A program made the translations under genes and the position numbers. A stretch of DNA of 64,000 nt, taken from contig CM075102.1 of assembly GCA_037576195.1 (NCBI GenBank), positions 16,054,745 to 16,118,744 of the forward strand, read 5' to 3'. The DNA comes from Phytoseiulus persimilis (taxonomy: Eukaryota > Arthropoda > Arachnida > Mesostigmata > Phytoseiidae). Positions 34,201 through 48,100 of this stretch are shown in pieces; position 1 is the stretch's first letter, and every line of letters starts with the position of its first letter. The notes beneath the pieces were generated by a model that was not told the DNA's origin, searched no databases, and worked only from the letters and a program-made list of their open reading frames with translations.

Positions 34201-36353
34201 AGAAAAATGTATGTAGGATCGAATCCGCAATTAGGGTTGCGAATTTGGTTTCATGGTTTGAACCATGTAACGACGGCCAGCATTGAATCTTATGACCTGT
34301 GTGGGCCACAGCTGGAATCGGGTCGGAAGCGCCGAATTCCCTCGCCTGGATTGCCCCTCATGTTCCATTCCATTCGGTGTAGGTGTGTTCGTCTTGAAGT
34401 GAGATTCGGAGAACTTTCTAGAGAATCATCTGATTAGGTCGATGAGTGAACAGACTTCTCCGCCGGGATGGCGTCAACTTTGACGAGCAGGGGTGGTCCG
34501 AGCCCGTTGCCTCAAGGGGTGGCCAATAGTTTGGACACCTCCTGGGTCGGGGTCCAGCTCTAGTGAGTGGCCGTCCCTACAAGAGTCCATGAAATGCATT
34601 TTTCTTCTAAAGGTTTCCCCCCTAATCTCATCACTCCGGGGGATGCCGAAACGTTCATAGATATCATCGACCTGTGGTTCTGCTTCTCAACGCCTCAAAG
34701 TTCTTCTTCTGGTCATTGCGGCGAAGTGTGCTGCTTGGCACGAATTATTGGGAAAGCGGCCAGGGAGAGTCCCGCTGGAACAGAGTTATTCTGAGAGCTG
34801 GTCTTCACTTCTCACGGAAAGCATTCAAATATGGTCCCACCCAGTCAAGACTCACTGCAGCTCTATTGCTGTCATCTGTGGCTCGGTGTGTCTATCAGTC
34901 GGTCGGGGTGACCACTCCAAGCGTTGTCGAGATCAGTGGTGCGGAGAATAGCGTAAGCTTGTCCGTAGATTTGTTTCTTGTCGACTGGTTACTTCTTGCC
35001 CAATGCGACGGGGCACTGTAACGCTGCATATTTCACAGGGTGAAGCAAGCGATGAATCCAATTACGAGCAAGTCATTCGAGTGAGCAGCGATCACGGCGT
35101 CTACACGACGTCTGCAGGAGAAGAGCATCGATGTAGAAGAAGAGGAAACACGGCAGCGTAGTCCTCGACGCGTCGGCACGTCGGCTGAAAGAGACCTTCG
35201 AGCTTACACGAAGCAGCAGGGAGAGGTGTCGTTGGCGCGTTGTGGTGTTCCTACTTGCTCCCGGTTTTTATTCAAACGGATGAGATCCGATTGAGGTGCG
35301 ATTTGTGAGCCGAATGCGCACGGAAGACAAAACAGATTCCGCCGAGCTTCTATCGGTGACAGCGGGCGGCTAGCGCAGACGGTCGTATCTTGACGACTGA
35401 GTCGATCATTCGAAGTCTTGTGGTTCAGCCGAACGTCGGGAATATTATTCCCCGACAACAGCTACCAAGGTGGAGTGATGCCATCGAGAAAAACACCCGC
35501 GAAAAGGCATCAACGGCCAAACTTGTCTCGGGTGCTGTTCGATCATTGCACTTCCAGGAGCACCCTCTCTGATAGAGCAATATCTTCCTCCAAGAGTACA
35601 TCCGCGAGACCTAAGGACTTGATCGGGTTCCTCGAGGTGATACCAGAACATTTCAACGGCACTGATTCCCACCGAGGAGTTGGATACACGATCATCAGAT
35701 CACTCAGATGGAGAAGAACTGCCCTCAATCAGAGAACAGAGCAGATGAAATAAGTTATTTCGTCGTGAACGCGACTCTCCCCGCAAGAGCGGGACCTCTT
35801 GCCGTTTTGTTCAATCGGACCCATGGACTGGTTCCGACCCGATCGGAACCCGAGAAGAACGCGACTCTCTCCCTTGATTCTCTCCGAGCAGATTCATGCA
35901 ATTGAGAGGGTCACGAGCGAATTTCTCCATTTTTCGGCATCCGAGTTGACCAGTTGGAACATCAGTTTCGAGGATCGAGAGGGTTTCCGGAACCTTGCAG
36001 TTCCCGGAACCCGGGAGTTCGAAGGCTCATGAACGCTTCGCATCATCCAACCAGTCCCCTCTCATATTGGGGCTCCTCGTCTACATCGAAACCACTGAGA
36101 CTAAGAAGCTGAATGCCCGATTCTCTGACTCGTTACTAGATCGGACTTCGCTTGAGATATCATTGAACGAGGCACTATACCCACCTCTACGGATGTCTGG
36201 TGGAGTCTTCTCCGCTGACCGACGACAACATCGACCGGAGCGTTGGATCGTATCGAACAAGCTCGCCGCTGTCCTGTTGGAGCTGATGTCAGCGAGGGAA
36301 GTAACCAATCACGTCTTTACTTAAGAGGACCATAATAGGTCCACAAATGAACT
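31241..36353. other. Long stretch without a recognisable gene
   Basis: Five kilobases with frames of at most 144 codons, none with a known domain. The left end probably holds the Smaug 5' leader or promoter. G- and C-rich runs occur near 32635-32680. I see no RNA gene. Confidence 0.45.
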
Positions 36354-38316
36354 TTTATTTTCATTTGCAGTATTATCACCGAAGTAATGTTATATACAAA
36401 GTTATTTCGACCGTTCGAATCGGCACCTCTCACCCATTCTGGCCAACCCACTGGCGGCAATGGACACCTTCCGCGGGGCATACAATCCCGTATATACATA
36501 CACTGGCCCCCGCCCCCGGCGCGTCCCTTCAGGTGATAACATAAATAAATCTACAACCACCCATGGGGACGTCACACACTCGAGTCTGTTCAGGGTGACA
36601 CGAGCGATTATGTCACATTCTCTCTGGCTGTCTTCTTGTTTGTCATCCCATTCGTCAGTTTCGATTCGTCTGTTACTTTGTCCATTGTGTGTATTCTGGG
36701 TGCGTGTTGCGAGTGTGTATGTGTGTTCATGTCCGTGGCTGCGGGCGCACGTCTGTAGGCTGCACGGGGACCCGGACTAGCAGCGGCAGCTACCGCGGCA
36801 GAGAGGTCGCAGCAACGGATGTCCAGACGCCGCAGTCCCCCTTGAACAGCGAATACCCGGCAAAAGCTTTATTGCGGCAGAGCGGCCGGCAGAAGAAACC
36901 CCTCTTCGTCGACTAAAATCGACCACAACGGAACAATGAGATACTCTCTTCGAATAATAACTAAAAAAATGCACAAGCGGCAGCAGCGGCGGCAGCAGCG
37001 ACTTGAAATCGGAACCTGATCAGATCGTGTCTTTCCAAGCGACTGTTCACCTGTTCGATGAGCCTGAGTGTGTTCCCAACTCTTATGCAGCAGTCGGCGT
37101 GTTCTCTCGCCATCACCCTCTCTCTCTCTCTGTCTCCTCATTTTACTCTCGCTTTCTCAACATGAAATGTGCAATTGATTAAATTTATGTCTAAGATCCA
37201 CTGTACTCTGCATTTCGGGAAAGATACACGCTCAGTTTCTCGACACAGAAGGATCGAACAAAGTCTGAGGGAGAAGCCGGGAGAGGTGTAAAGGAAAAAT
37301 AACAACACAAGGAAATAGGCGTCAACCAAACATCTTACTGTACAAATCACTCTCGATATTCTTGGCATTTTGCGCAATCTCTTCAGTTCAATCCTTGTAA
37401 ATCATGGATGGATGCGTGCGTCGCTTGGAACAGAGAAGAACAGAAAAAAATGCACTCAATCTCTCAGAGCTTTCTCTCTCACGCGCTTGGAAGGAAATTT
37501 AGTGGAAAAACTTGAAAATTGTGAGAAAATGACAGAAAAAAATACATTTGAACATCGGGCCAACCTTTGCCGCTTTGCCTAACTGTTAGTGAACCCTTCC
37601 GATCCCTTCTTATGCGTGTTCCCATGATTCCCCGACCTCGTATTTTACTGTGTAAACCTCCCCGCATTCCACTGTAAAAACCACCCCATGCCAAACTGTA
37701 TAAACCTCCCGAGAAAATTCCATAAATCACAGCTCACCCCCAGCAAGCAAACGAAGTCGGTAGGTGTAAACAATGCGAACACCGCCTACCGACCCGGTCT
37801 ACCTTGACTTCAGCAGGCAGTTACAGTGGTTTCCTCCTACAATTCATCCTTGCAGCAGGCACGTCGCAACTTGGTATTAGATGTCAGATGGTATCCTCGA
37901 TGTTGAACTTGTTGAATGATGAGGTGGTTGATTGATTGACAGATCAATTTGGATGAATGTTGTGGTAGTCGTACTTGTCGCTATTGTTCTTGTTGTCGTC
38001 GTCGTTGTTGTTGATGTTGTTGAAGTTTGCGGTTGAGGTTGTGTTGATGTCGTCGTACCGCGGCAGGGACCAGGCTGTCTTTCAGGGCTCCAGAGGGGAT
38101 TGACTTGAGTCCGGTGAGAGATTGGGAGTTGATCTTGAGTCGACTTAAGGATTGAAATTTCGTTTTGTTGAGGTTGATTTCGTTCATCACCACTTCAGTC
38201 TTTCATAAGCAAAGAAAATGTGGAAGTCCTTCCTCTAGAAGAGAACTTCACAGAGATCTCACGATGTGAGAGAGAGAAACGAAGACATAGCCCAGTTTGA
38301 GTATACTGAGCTTCTT
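36354..38316 (-). other. Probable long 3' untranslated region of CNOT3
   Basis: There is no coding frame of note for ~2 kb beyond the CNOT3 stop on the minus strand. Minus-strand AATAAA signals lie at 36868-36873 and 36354-36359, so a long 3' untranslated region is plausible. GT/TG-rich and CT-rich simple sequence occurs at 36680-36740 and 37110-37140. Confidence 0.4.
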
Positions 38317-41300
38317 CTAATTGAGATCCCGATCTTCGAGAAATCGGTACTCGAACGTGAATCCCTCCTTTCGCCGTTGACTCCATCTCTCATAGTCGAA
38401 GTAGATGTATGTCCCCTGAGAAGAAAACGACTCAGATTTAGAATCACAGGGATCAGCGGTGAGGCATCGAGAGCCCATTGGCACGGTGAGGATGAGCAAG
38501 AGAGGGCAGCCGGAGCTGTGCTAAGTCATGCTAATCCGAGGATCAGAGCGGGACTTTGCGAAGCGCTGCGAAGCTAGGCGGAACCACCCGAAATTCTGAG
38601 GCCGAAAGACCGCTCCTTGCGCTGCGTCCGGGCTGCGCTCGACTTCACAAATTCACACTGCGATAATTTGTACATGACTTCTTCAACCTCAGCAGAGCGT
38701 CCCGAACGCCCGCTGAATCACGGGTGAAACTTGTTCTGCGATGCGTTTTCGTGTTATGCAAGTGCATACCTGTTCGAAATCTTCAGTTATTGTCTTCGGC
38801 TCTTCGTGCCGCTGAAACCACATCATGAATTTTGTGTGGAATCTCCATGATTGCTTTTTCAGGGCTTTTGCAGCCAAATACTGGGCCTGGAAATTTTCGA
38901 AAAACATGTTTCGAAGAGCTATTCAGTTTTGCAGTTGAACATGATCAAGTATGCACGAGGCTGGTTTCACCTCCGAATCGAATTGTCGAATCGATATCGG
39001 TGACCACCTTAGGCCTTAGGCACCTGCCTAGATCGTTATCTGGTCGCCAGAACACCCAAATTCAATTGAATGCGAGTCCGTCACTGAACTCACCTTTGTG
39101 CCTTCCATGTAATAGAAGATGAAGAACAGGGTTTCGGTCGCGAGCCTCTGGAACATCTCAGCCGGGTCCAGCGGTGGTGTAAGCGGATAGTAAGGGGGTG
39201 TTGAGCAGGGCTGCCGCATGAGGTAGTTTCGGAGACGATCACTGTCTGACGGATGCGGCATGTGTTGCGAGGCCCATGTCAGATGATGAAGCTGGTAATA
39301 GCACTCTTTGGGCATCGTCGATTTTCCCAGAGGAGCGACGCCTAACAGAGCCGGGATGTGAGCGTCCTGCGACATCATTTGCTCTTCGCCAACTGGCATC
39401 TGCTGGCCCTGCGACGTTCCTTGTGAACCTTGTTGTTGCTGCTGCTGCTGCTGCTGCAGCTGCTGCAATTGCTGCTGTTGCAACTGTCGCTGCTGTTGTT
39501 GCAATTGCTGCTGTTGTTGCTGCTGCTGTTGCAACTGCGGCGGCGCGACCAGTTTTTGGGGCGTCTCCACTTCACAAACTCCGTTTGTGATCGGCACTGA
39601 TGCTTGAGGAACCATGTCGGCTTGATTAAGCGAATTCATTATCATCATAACCGGAGATCCATCCACATTGTTGCTTAATACGTGCCCGTCAGCTGGAAGA
39701 GAGCGACGAGTCAAACTTGTCTCCAATATCGCTTACGGGCTCGATATGATGTACGAGGCAGGTCCGATAGATCGTCAGAATGTGCAGCGGCAGTTATTGA
39801 TTGCCGCAAGCCATTCTGATAGAAAGACAGTCGAACTTACCCTGCGGTTGCTTTGTCGGACTACTTGTGTGTTGAGAAGGTCCATTGACGACTTGCATCT
39901 GCTGCGTCTGTGCTTGGTTCGGACTGGGGGACACCCCTCCGTTCAGCTGCACGGGCGGCTGCAGGATTTGCTGTGGCTGCGAGCTTTGCTGTGACTGTTG
40001 CTGCGGAGGCGGCGGTTGTAACTGCTGCTGCAAGGATTGTTGTGCCGATTGCTGTGGCTGTTGCGGTTGCTGCACCTGCTGCTTCTGCACTGGCTGCTGC
40101 GGCGGCAATACAACTTGAGCTGGCTGCTGGAGAGCAATCGGTTGTTGGTGCAGCTGCTGTTGAGTAACCGGAGCTGGAGTCGCGACGACCGAACTGTACG
40201 CGATCTTTGACGCCTCGCCATGTAGACTAGGCGCTGGTGATGACGCGCCCGATGTCTGCGGACTCTTCGTTGAGCCCACAGGTCGGACGGCCACCGGTTT
40301 AACAACGGGCGTCGACGGTACCGACTGCTTGATATCAAGGACGGGGGTGGATGTCGGAGAGCTAGGTGTCAAGTTGTTAGGAGTCCCTGCTTGACTGGGA
40401 GTCTGCAAAATTGCGAAACGAAAACTTCGTCAGCACTCACAGTGGCCGGCTTTTTCTAGGGCTCTGGACAGACGTTGAGGGGAGTTCAAAGTTAGAGATC
40501 GCCAGCGTCTATCCACGGATATGCGGGAATGTATCCCTCGTAAACTCACGTCGTTCTTCGCATTGGAATGGTGGTTATTCAGCTGAGACGTCGCGTTCGT
40601 CAGACTGCTCGTCGCCTGGGACGTGACGGGTGTCGGGACGGTTGTTGGTTGTCCTGGGTGAGGAGTGTGGCTCACACTCTGAGGCGTATGGGGTGTTGAG
40701 AGTTCGTTGTGCGGAGAATCAGAACCATGCTCTGACGTTGCGTTGCTTTGGGATGTCGACTTGATCTCACCGACGCCGAGCGGGGCGCAACTTTCGTCCA
40801 GATCAAGGTCGTCGTAGAGATACTCGTTTTCTTCGAAGTCAGGCTCCAAACACGACTCTAGGTAGAAATTCACGTCTTCCTGCACACTCCGAATCTTGTC
40901 AACTTCGATTGTCCCATTGTCCAACATTCTCATTAGCGTTTCCAATTTGTTGATGTGGAAGCGGTGCTTTTCGACGTGAGCCTTCAACTCCTCGACCCGA
41001 CTGGCGTCTTTGACTGAGACGTTCTTGCCTTTTTTCGTTGTCACCGACATGCTCTCCATTTCACATTCGAACTGATCGACCTGGATGTTTAGGGAATCGA
41101 TGCAATTGGCCAGCCACTGATTCGTGTCATCCTTTTCTTTCTGGGCAGGATCGATTTTTTGAACACCTCCGCTGAGACCTTCTTTCGAGTACGCTTTCGT
41201 CTTTGTTTCTCGCTCCACGACCTGCAATCAATTTCAAGGTGAAACTTCGATTCCACCAAAGTTTCGAATGACCATTCGGTTCGGGAAGTTTCGGGAGACC

Positions 41301-43442
41301 CGGCGACTTCGTCCGAGTGAGCTCACCTTAAACCGCTCCATTTGCGTCTCTATCAACTTCCGCGTGTCCTGCAGCTGCCGCTTGTCCTTGATTTCGGACG
41401 AGGACAGCCATGTCTTGATTTGGTCTCGTAACCGTTGCAGCTTCTTGATTTCCTTCTTGAGATCGGCCTCATACTTCTCCTTCTGGTTTGTGTTGCTCGC
41501 CCCATGGACCTTCTTCCAAATGTCGTCGAACGTTTCAACACCCTCTGTTACCTTTTTAAACAACGGTCTATTTCGCCTGGGGAGGAATTGGAGTCCACTG
41601 ATTAGAGAGTTTGAAAACGAGGCAATGCCACGACACGAACAATGTTTACCTTCGAAAAAACTGTTATGGTTCCATGAGATCCCAGAGCTTGGTGGTATCT
41701 CACTTGACAAACAAATCGGATCGTTGATGGCACTCGCTAAGAACTCGTTTCATCGGTGCTTCAGAGTTCGTTTCGAGCGCACGAACTTCTACAGAGTCTC
41801 AAATCTCATCAACGACTCAAACAAGCGGGAGAAAGTTCAAGATTGAGTCGCTCGGAGCGGTTTTTCAGCCGATGATCTACGCCGATACACAGCCAACATG
41901 AACGCTCTCCTTGAGGCAAAACCAGTGAAGTCCCTCCCTCCATTTCTTCCCAGGCTGTTCCCAAGAATCGAGACGTGCGGACCCAACAGAATGCCGGATC
42001 TCGCGGCGTATCAGTATCAGTCTCCCCTCGATCCTTCGATGCTGCAGAATATTTTTCCCTCACTTTCCCGGACTCCATGCGGTTCCAGCCCGAGCACAAA
42101 AAGTCTTCCTCATTGAGAGCTCGAGTTCAGCGATCTTGTCTTGGTACCACTCGTCAATCTCAGGAAGCACCGCTCTGCGAACTTCCTTGCCTCGATAAGT
42201 TCGTTGACATTCTCCACCACGTGAGCTCAGCAGTTCATATGAACATCATATGGTTCGGTTGCTCGGAACCTCTGACGCAAAACCCGTCTCTAGATCTGAC
42301 CGCATCATCGAGTTTCATGTGTGGCTGGCCGACCGGCGGGCTGCCTGCACACTTTTACGAAAAACCACAAGACCCGATCACATAATGACATGAGCTGCTT
42401 TGGAAGACCGCGGAATCTCGGAGCGACTTCAGTACGCTGTCGCATGTATTATTCTCAATATCAGAGCTTTTTATCGAGTCAAAATGGCGTAGCTTAGGCT
42501 TAAAATATTGAGTTTTCTTCACTGGTCACGTGTGGTAGTTATCTGAACGCAAGCATAGCGATGCCAGAGCACGAAAGAGTGTAATCAGCGCAGAAAATAT
42601 AGATGCGGAATGGAACTGCGGAAGCGTCCGTGCCGCATCTATGGCAGCACTCCACTGCAACGCTCGTTAGATCGGCGCGAGGAAGGAACCCTCATTCCAA
42701 GCTTTCAAGGATTTCGCAGCTCTCGAAAGTTACTTAGCCTAACCACAACAGCAGAGTCGTATTCGACGATCGGATAGAATGGATCGCTGCGAAGACGGGA
42801 AGCAATAAGAATCAAAAACTCCGCATCCATGGCGGATTCGAGGATAGCTGCGCAGAAAGCCACCGCTATCTTTCGGTTTCGGCGCTCGCAACATCGAGCG
42901 TGATCGGCTTAGAAATGATGCATCATGAGAATATAAAGACTCAGTTTCGCCGCAAAAGTCACCGAATGTCTTAGGTTTCAACGACTCTCTCAGAGCACCC
43001 ATGGGAAGACAGTTGTTAGCGAAGCTATCAGCTGGCGCCATTCGCTACCATGGGGCATCAGGAGCTGTATACGAGCTCGATCTCAGTCCAAGTGACACTC
43101 GTATCTTGTGATGTGAAGTAACGCTCGGTCCACAGGACATGAAACGTGTTCCATATCTCCGAGTCGGCTCGAGAAAGTAGCAAAAACGCTATTTCGTAGC
43201 GAAGCCGGCCCCGAAGCTGAATGGAGCTCAGCGTTGGTATCGTTCAGCACTCCTCAACATCTGAAGTTCGTTGGATTGATTTCGTGAAACCGATCTCAGT
43301 TTCCAACGAGATTATACGATGAGGATCAGGACGGGCTCAGCTGCTCCTACACACTCAAGACGTTTCAAACCTTTCCCGTTTGGAAATGTGAAAAAAACCT
43401 TCGGATTTTAGGCTTACCTTGTAGTTTTCTTCTATCAGCCAT
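38317..43442 (-). CDS. CNOT3: CCR4-NOT complex subunit 3, with an apparent frame break in exon 2
   Basis: CNOT3 is a scaffold subunit of the CCR4-NOT deadenylase. Exons: 43442-43418 (MADRRKLQ plus one base), 41576-41327, 41221-40550, 40402-39841, 39692-39094, 38886-38770 and 38415-38317. The N-terminal Not3 domain is highly conserved ([14 protein letters not shown] [39 protein letters not shown] then [32 protein letters not shown]). The middle is Ser/Thr/Pro- and Gln-rich. The C-terminal NOT box is clear ([68 protein letters not shown]). The summed exons fall one base short of a whole number of codons. In exon 2 the conserved EIDRCL and KKVTEG are in different frames, joined across T-TTA-AAA-A (41560-41553). 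With a -1 shift the product is 774 residues (human 753). Intron 1 is ~1.84 kb, long for this window. Confidence 0.96.
39435..39535 (-). repeat. Glutamine-codon repeat in CNOT3 exon 5
   Basis: Mixed CAG and CAA codons with Leu interruptions encode [14 protein letters not shown] runs on the minus strand. A second, more interrupted Gln/Pro tract lies in exon 4 (about 39960-40150). The mix of codons argues against a recent pure-repeat expansion. Confidence 0.85.
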
Positions 43443-45172
43443 TGTTAGCGGGTTGTGAATGAGCTCTCTTCGAGCATCTCATACGATCGGCGGAGTTCGT
43501 AGCGATTTTGGACCCCGTGCTCGACGCTCAGGGGATGTTCAGCTTTGACAAATTTTATGCACAATTTATCCACCAGCAGAAGTTCTGCCACAGGATTCTT
43601 CACACAGATCTACGCTCTCAAAAGTATGGCTTCGTCTTCTTCTTCCTTGTTTATACCAAGCCATAATGCAGCGGGCGGTCGGAGAAAACCTTCTGGTCGA
43701 GCATTTTCAAAAAAAGCCCGCGCTCACTATCCGCATACGATTTTCATTTGGATCGTATCAGGCTGAACCTTTGGAATCAGATTCCGAATCTGTGTCGAGG
43801 CGCGGGGCTAAAGTTCGAGGAACCCTCCGATGCTATACGATTGCCTCGGAGGCTCCACACTTGGCTCGATGCGTTGGCGAGCTCGTCTGCTCACTGAATC
43901 GAAACCATCACAAAGAATGCTCCACTTGAGCTTTTCGAGAGGGAATATGAATTGAATCCAGCTGGAACTGCACGACGGACATCCAGAATGGTCAAATCAG
44001 ACTTTCAAGTTTCCAAAGCGTCACCGTTGTCCTCTCATCCCCCACATTTCGCGATCGAATCTAGCAGGGGCCCACTTGGAGGCCGCAAGAAAGATGAAAG
44101 TCATCTTTGAGCTGGAACTCTGCTCAACCCCCCCCAAGTCTGCGCCCTAAATTTCTGCTTTCATTTTCTCACTCATCGAAGAACAGCTGGGAAGTACCCA
44201 TAGATTCGGTTTCTGGAAGGCTCGAGATGAACAGCAGATGCTTATACCAATAATACCAGCACGTCCTTCCTAGTCTCGATCGCGTCTTCTAAACTGGTTG
44301 ATGTCAGATCGGAAACTGAGGGTGAGCTCCCGTGTCGAATTCAAGGAACGTGTGGGGGGGGGGGAGGTTTTTTGTGGATGCGAGTTCGTTTCCAGCATTC
44401 GATCCTGACTCGAACTGATCACCTCTAACAGTCACGAATGATTACCGAAATCGCCCCACTGCATACTGAAAGCTATCGACAAATGGGAACTCCCAGATTG
44501 CAGAAAGCTTTGCAAAACAGGACCAATGGAAGTACCCGGTCATATTTGAGGAAATTATGATATGCGCAGAAGGGGGAGGGGCGGGAGGAGATACACACTT
44601 TGATCAGCCCCGATGAGGAGCCCACTCGCTAAAGACCTCCAGGTGAAGCAAAACTCGACGCCGTGATCTTGCCTGTTCTTTTGTTGGCAGACTCAGTCAG
44701 TTGCAACTCTCGTCGAGGGAGGTATTGTGTGACCCTAGAGTTTACAAAATACTCGGTGGGCTCTTGAGCTTCACTCTCAGAAATAATCCTCGGAGGCATT
44801 CACAAAAGTAAGTTCCAAGTTCGAAACTCCCTCGAGTGAACGATCGCGCTTGTATCGTGTTTAACGCGTGCCGTTATGGAGGATGACGCCATGAGACCGT
44901 ATGCATACGTTTATGATGAGCTGCGATGCTGGTTCATGGATTGTTCTCCTCATGCAGTTGTCTATTCCCCGAAGATTCCGAGGGACACAATTAGATCACC
45001 CGCTTAAATGGGATCCATGAATCACATCAAGGGTCGAACGGCATTGTCGAGTTGGGCTCGAGGCCTTGTTTTCGGACAAAACATTTCGGTCTCGAATACA
45101 TTTGCTCCCAAGTGTGTTCCAGGTCGAGTTCGAAGCCGTGAGATTCTATTGATGGGCATAAATTTGTTCCAG
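43443..45172. other. Region between divergent CNOT3 and POLDIP3-like genes
   Basis: No recognisable gene. It should hold both promoters and perhaps a first exon of the POLDIP3-like gene, since family members start with a short conserved block that I could not find. A G run of ten lies near 44356. Confidence 0.4.
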
Positions 45173-48100
45173 GCTACCTAATGGTTTACAACAAAGGATT
45201 CCGTCCTCGCAACGGAGGCGGCGTACGAGATGCTAGAGACGTTATCCGTAACAAGGGTGGCCGTAGATCCGTTGGAGCCCGCGGCCCTGTTGTGGGCGGA
45301 GCGAGCACAACGAAACGCATCATAAAAACTTCGAGTGGTTTGGTGACCAACAAGAAACCGAAGGGGATCTCAACTTCTCAGCTTCCACATCGGTCAGTGC
45401 GCTTCCAACGGTCTTCTCAGAGCTCGCACTTTTCGTAAGCTAACATCATGATCCCGGAGGATATTCCTGGCGAATCCCGGTCTCCTTCGAGCACAATCCG
45501 AATCCTGCCTGAAACCCATGTCGAATCTTGCAGTCAACGTGACCTGAAAGCCCGGCTCCCTGTCTCGAGCAGTCGAGCAAATCCGAGACCACCTCCAAGA
45601 TCCGGAGAGAATCTTACAGCCACCCTGAGAAGGAGCGCTATCATCAACAGCAGTCCAGTTTTGCAGGTGAGAATATCGTTCATAAATGTTCCGTGTTTGC
45701 TTTCTCCAGGACATTTCCTGCAATTAACAAGCGTGGAGCTGGTTGAATCTAACGCTAGGTCTTCTAGTCGAGCTCCTGAAGTAGACCAGGAGTTCCAGTT
45801 AGGTTCTTTGAGGGCTGTCGCGCGTCCCGAGTAGCTGGGTATGCGTATGTGCGTCCCCAGGATGTGCGTCGTGCGTCTGAATGAACGTTTGTCAGCGGCA
45901 ATCCAAACGTCGAGAAGAGTGTTCTTCTTTTATCGGAATAGGGAACCTGTCATAGGCCGGATTGTGTCTCAGCCCTCCGACAGTACATTCCGTCCGGCAT
46001 ATGCAGATAGCTAAGCTCTGTTCTTTTCCGTAGAGCATTCTCTGTTATCTCATGCCGATGGACTCGACTGTCGGAGCCCGAACAGACATCGACGGTGGTG
46101 AGGATGCTACGGCCCCGGCCGGCGGAGGGCCTGCGGTGCCACCAACTTCGCCAGCTGTTGACGGCAAGATCTCGAAAACGCTGCATCAGGACCTGAACAG
46201 GAATGATGCCACCGATACTCTCGACGATAGAAACGAAGATATCGCTCGGCTGGAGCGTTCACTCGGGGACCGCTTCGACCTTCAGACCGAGCAGAATGAA
46301 TCCGCATCTCCGACGGGAAACGAAGGCTCCGAGGACGTTGCCCTGGCGATTGATCAACCGAGCGATCCCTTGGCTGAGTCGGACGGTAGTATTCGGTCGA
46401 GAGAGGATTCGGAGGGAGGCTACGGAGGCAGCGATTCGGATCTCGATGACTTCGAGTTGCCCAAAACGTGTCAAGTGTTGAAAGCTCCAAATGGTTCTCT
46501 TGTATACGTGGTCGGTTCCGCGCATTTCTCCCGGGAATCGCAGGATGATGTGCGCCGGGTCATCCGCAACGTTCGACCGAAAAGGGTGATGGTGGAGCTC
46601 TGCAAGCAAAGGGTTCACATCCTGACCTTGGACGAGAACATTCTGTTGCGAGAGTCGTCTCAGATCAGCATACAAACCATCAGAGAAGCTATTTCGAAGA
46701 TGGGCACGCTGCAGGGAGGGATGTACATCCTTCTCATGCAAATGTCGGCTCACATAACGAGTAAACTCAAAATCGCGCCCGGTGGCGAATTTCGAGTCGC
46801 CTATCAGGAGGCCAACAAGCTCGACAACTGTCAGATATTCCTTGGAGATCGTCAGATCAACATCACTTTGAAACGAGCTTGGGCCAATCTCGGGATCTGG
46901 CAGAGACTCTCGATCATCTGGACACTGTTGTTTACCGAGGAGGATATCTCGGCGGAAGATGTTGAGAAATGTAAGGAAAAGGATATCCTGGACCAGCTGC
47001 TGGGCGAGATGTGCATGAACCACCCGGATTTGACGAGAGTTCTGATCGCAGAACGAGACCGCTACCTTTGCAGATCGTTATTCGACATTGCCATGAGTTC
47101 GCCGGCTCCGACAAGTGTTGTGGCGGTAGTGGGGATCGGACATCAGCAGGGTATCGTTGATCACTGGGAGAAAGCTGAAGAGATCGATCTCCATGAGCTC
47201 CTAGTGATTCCACAGCCTTCATTGGGCGTCCGCATTACCAATAAAGCTTTTATTATTGGTATGTGGCTCGGAGTCGGCTTCGTCGCCTATAAACTCACTC
47301 CTCGAGGTCTTCGCACAGCTGTCGTGAGCGGTGTGAGTCACGGACTGCGCGTCGGGACCGAGAAGTTGAGTCTGATGCTCAAGTAACTCCGAGTGCGGCT
47401 ACATGGGCTCCCGATGACTATTTTCCCTTTGTCATTGTGGCTCCCGGTGTGTCACCGTTAGCTCAGGATAGGTCCGAGCGTGCCTGTTCCGCAAGGTTTC
47501 CAATCCAACCGAGTTCCCGATCATACAGTCACATACTATTTTCAAATTTATCCTCTCTAAATGATTGACATCAAAATGTTGAGTTTGTGTCGCGAGTAAT
47601 CGTCGATACCGTAGGGGCCGGATCGACTTCCCGAGCGAGAAAGAGAGTGTCTATTTCTGTCGGAGTGCAGCGTGCAGTGCGATTTGTACGGCCACGCTTA
47701 TTTATACCGGAATATCGGGGGACAAAACTGAGTTTGCAAGCCACAAAGAATAAATTTCGAAGTATATTTTATCCAGAAACAGCCCAGGTTGTAGTTTCTT
47801 GGCGTCCATCCACCGCGGTCATTGAGGTTTCGTGTCCACAGGTCGCACCGTTAGCTATCACATTATCTCTCGCAAACTAATGAGCTCAGATATACTAGGG
47901 AGGGGATATCTACTCGGATTCTGATTGAAGATTATGAGAGATTTTCTACCTGCTATATTCTCGGTGCACTTCTACGTTGATATGAGAGCTCAGCTACGAC
48001 ACCCGACTTATTCCGTTTCAGCACGCGATACTGGGCTTGAATGATATCAATGCAGCACTGAACCCGCGTCGAAGGAGATCAATCCCGAAACGTCTCCAGC

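Noticed and set aside
41975..42385. 136-codon plus-strand ORF inside CNOT3 intron 1
   Set aside because: No recognisable domain and an overlapping opposite frame; not enough to call a nested gene.
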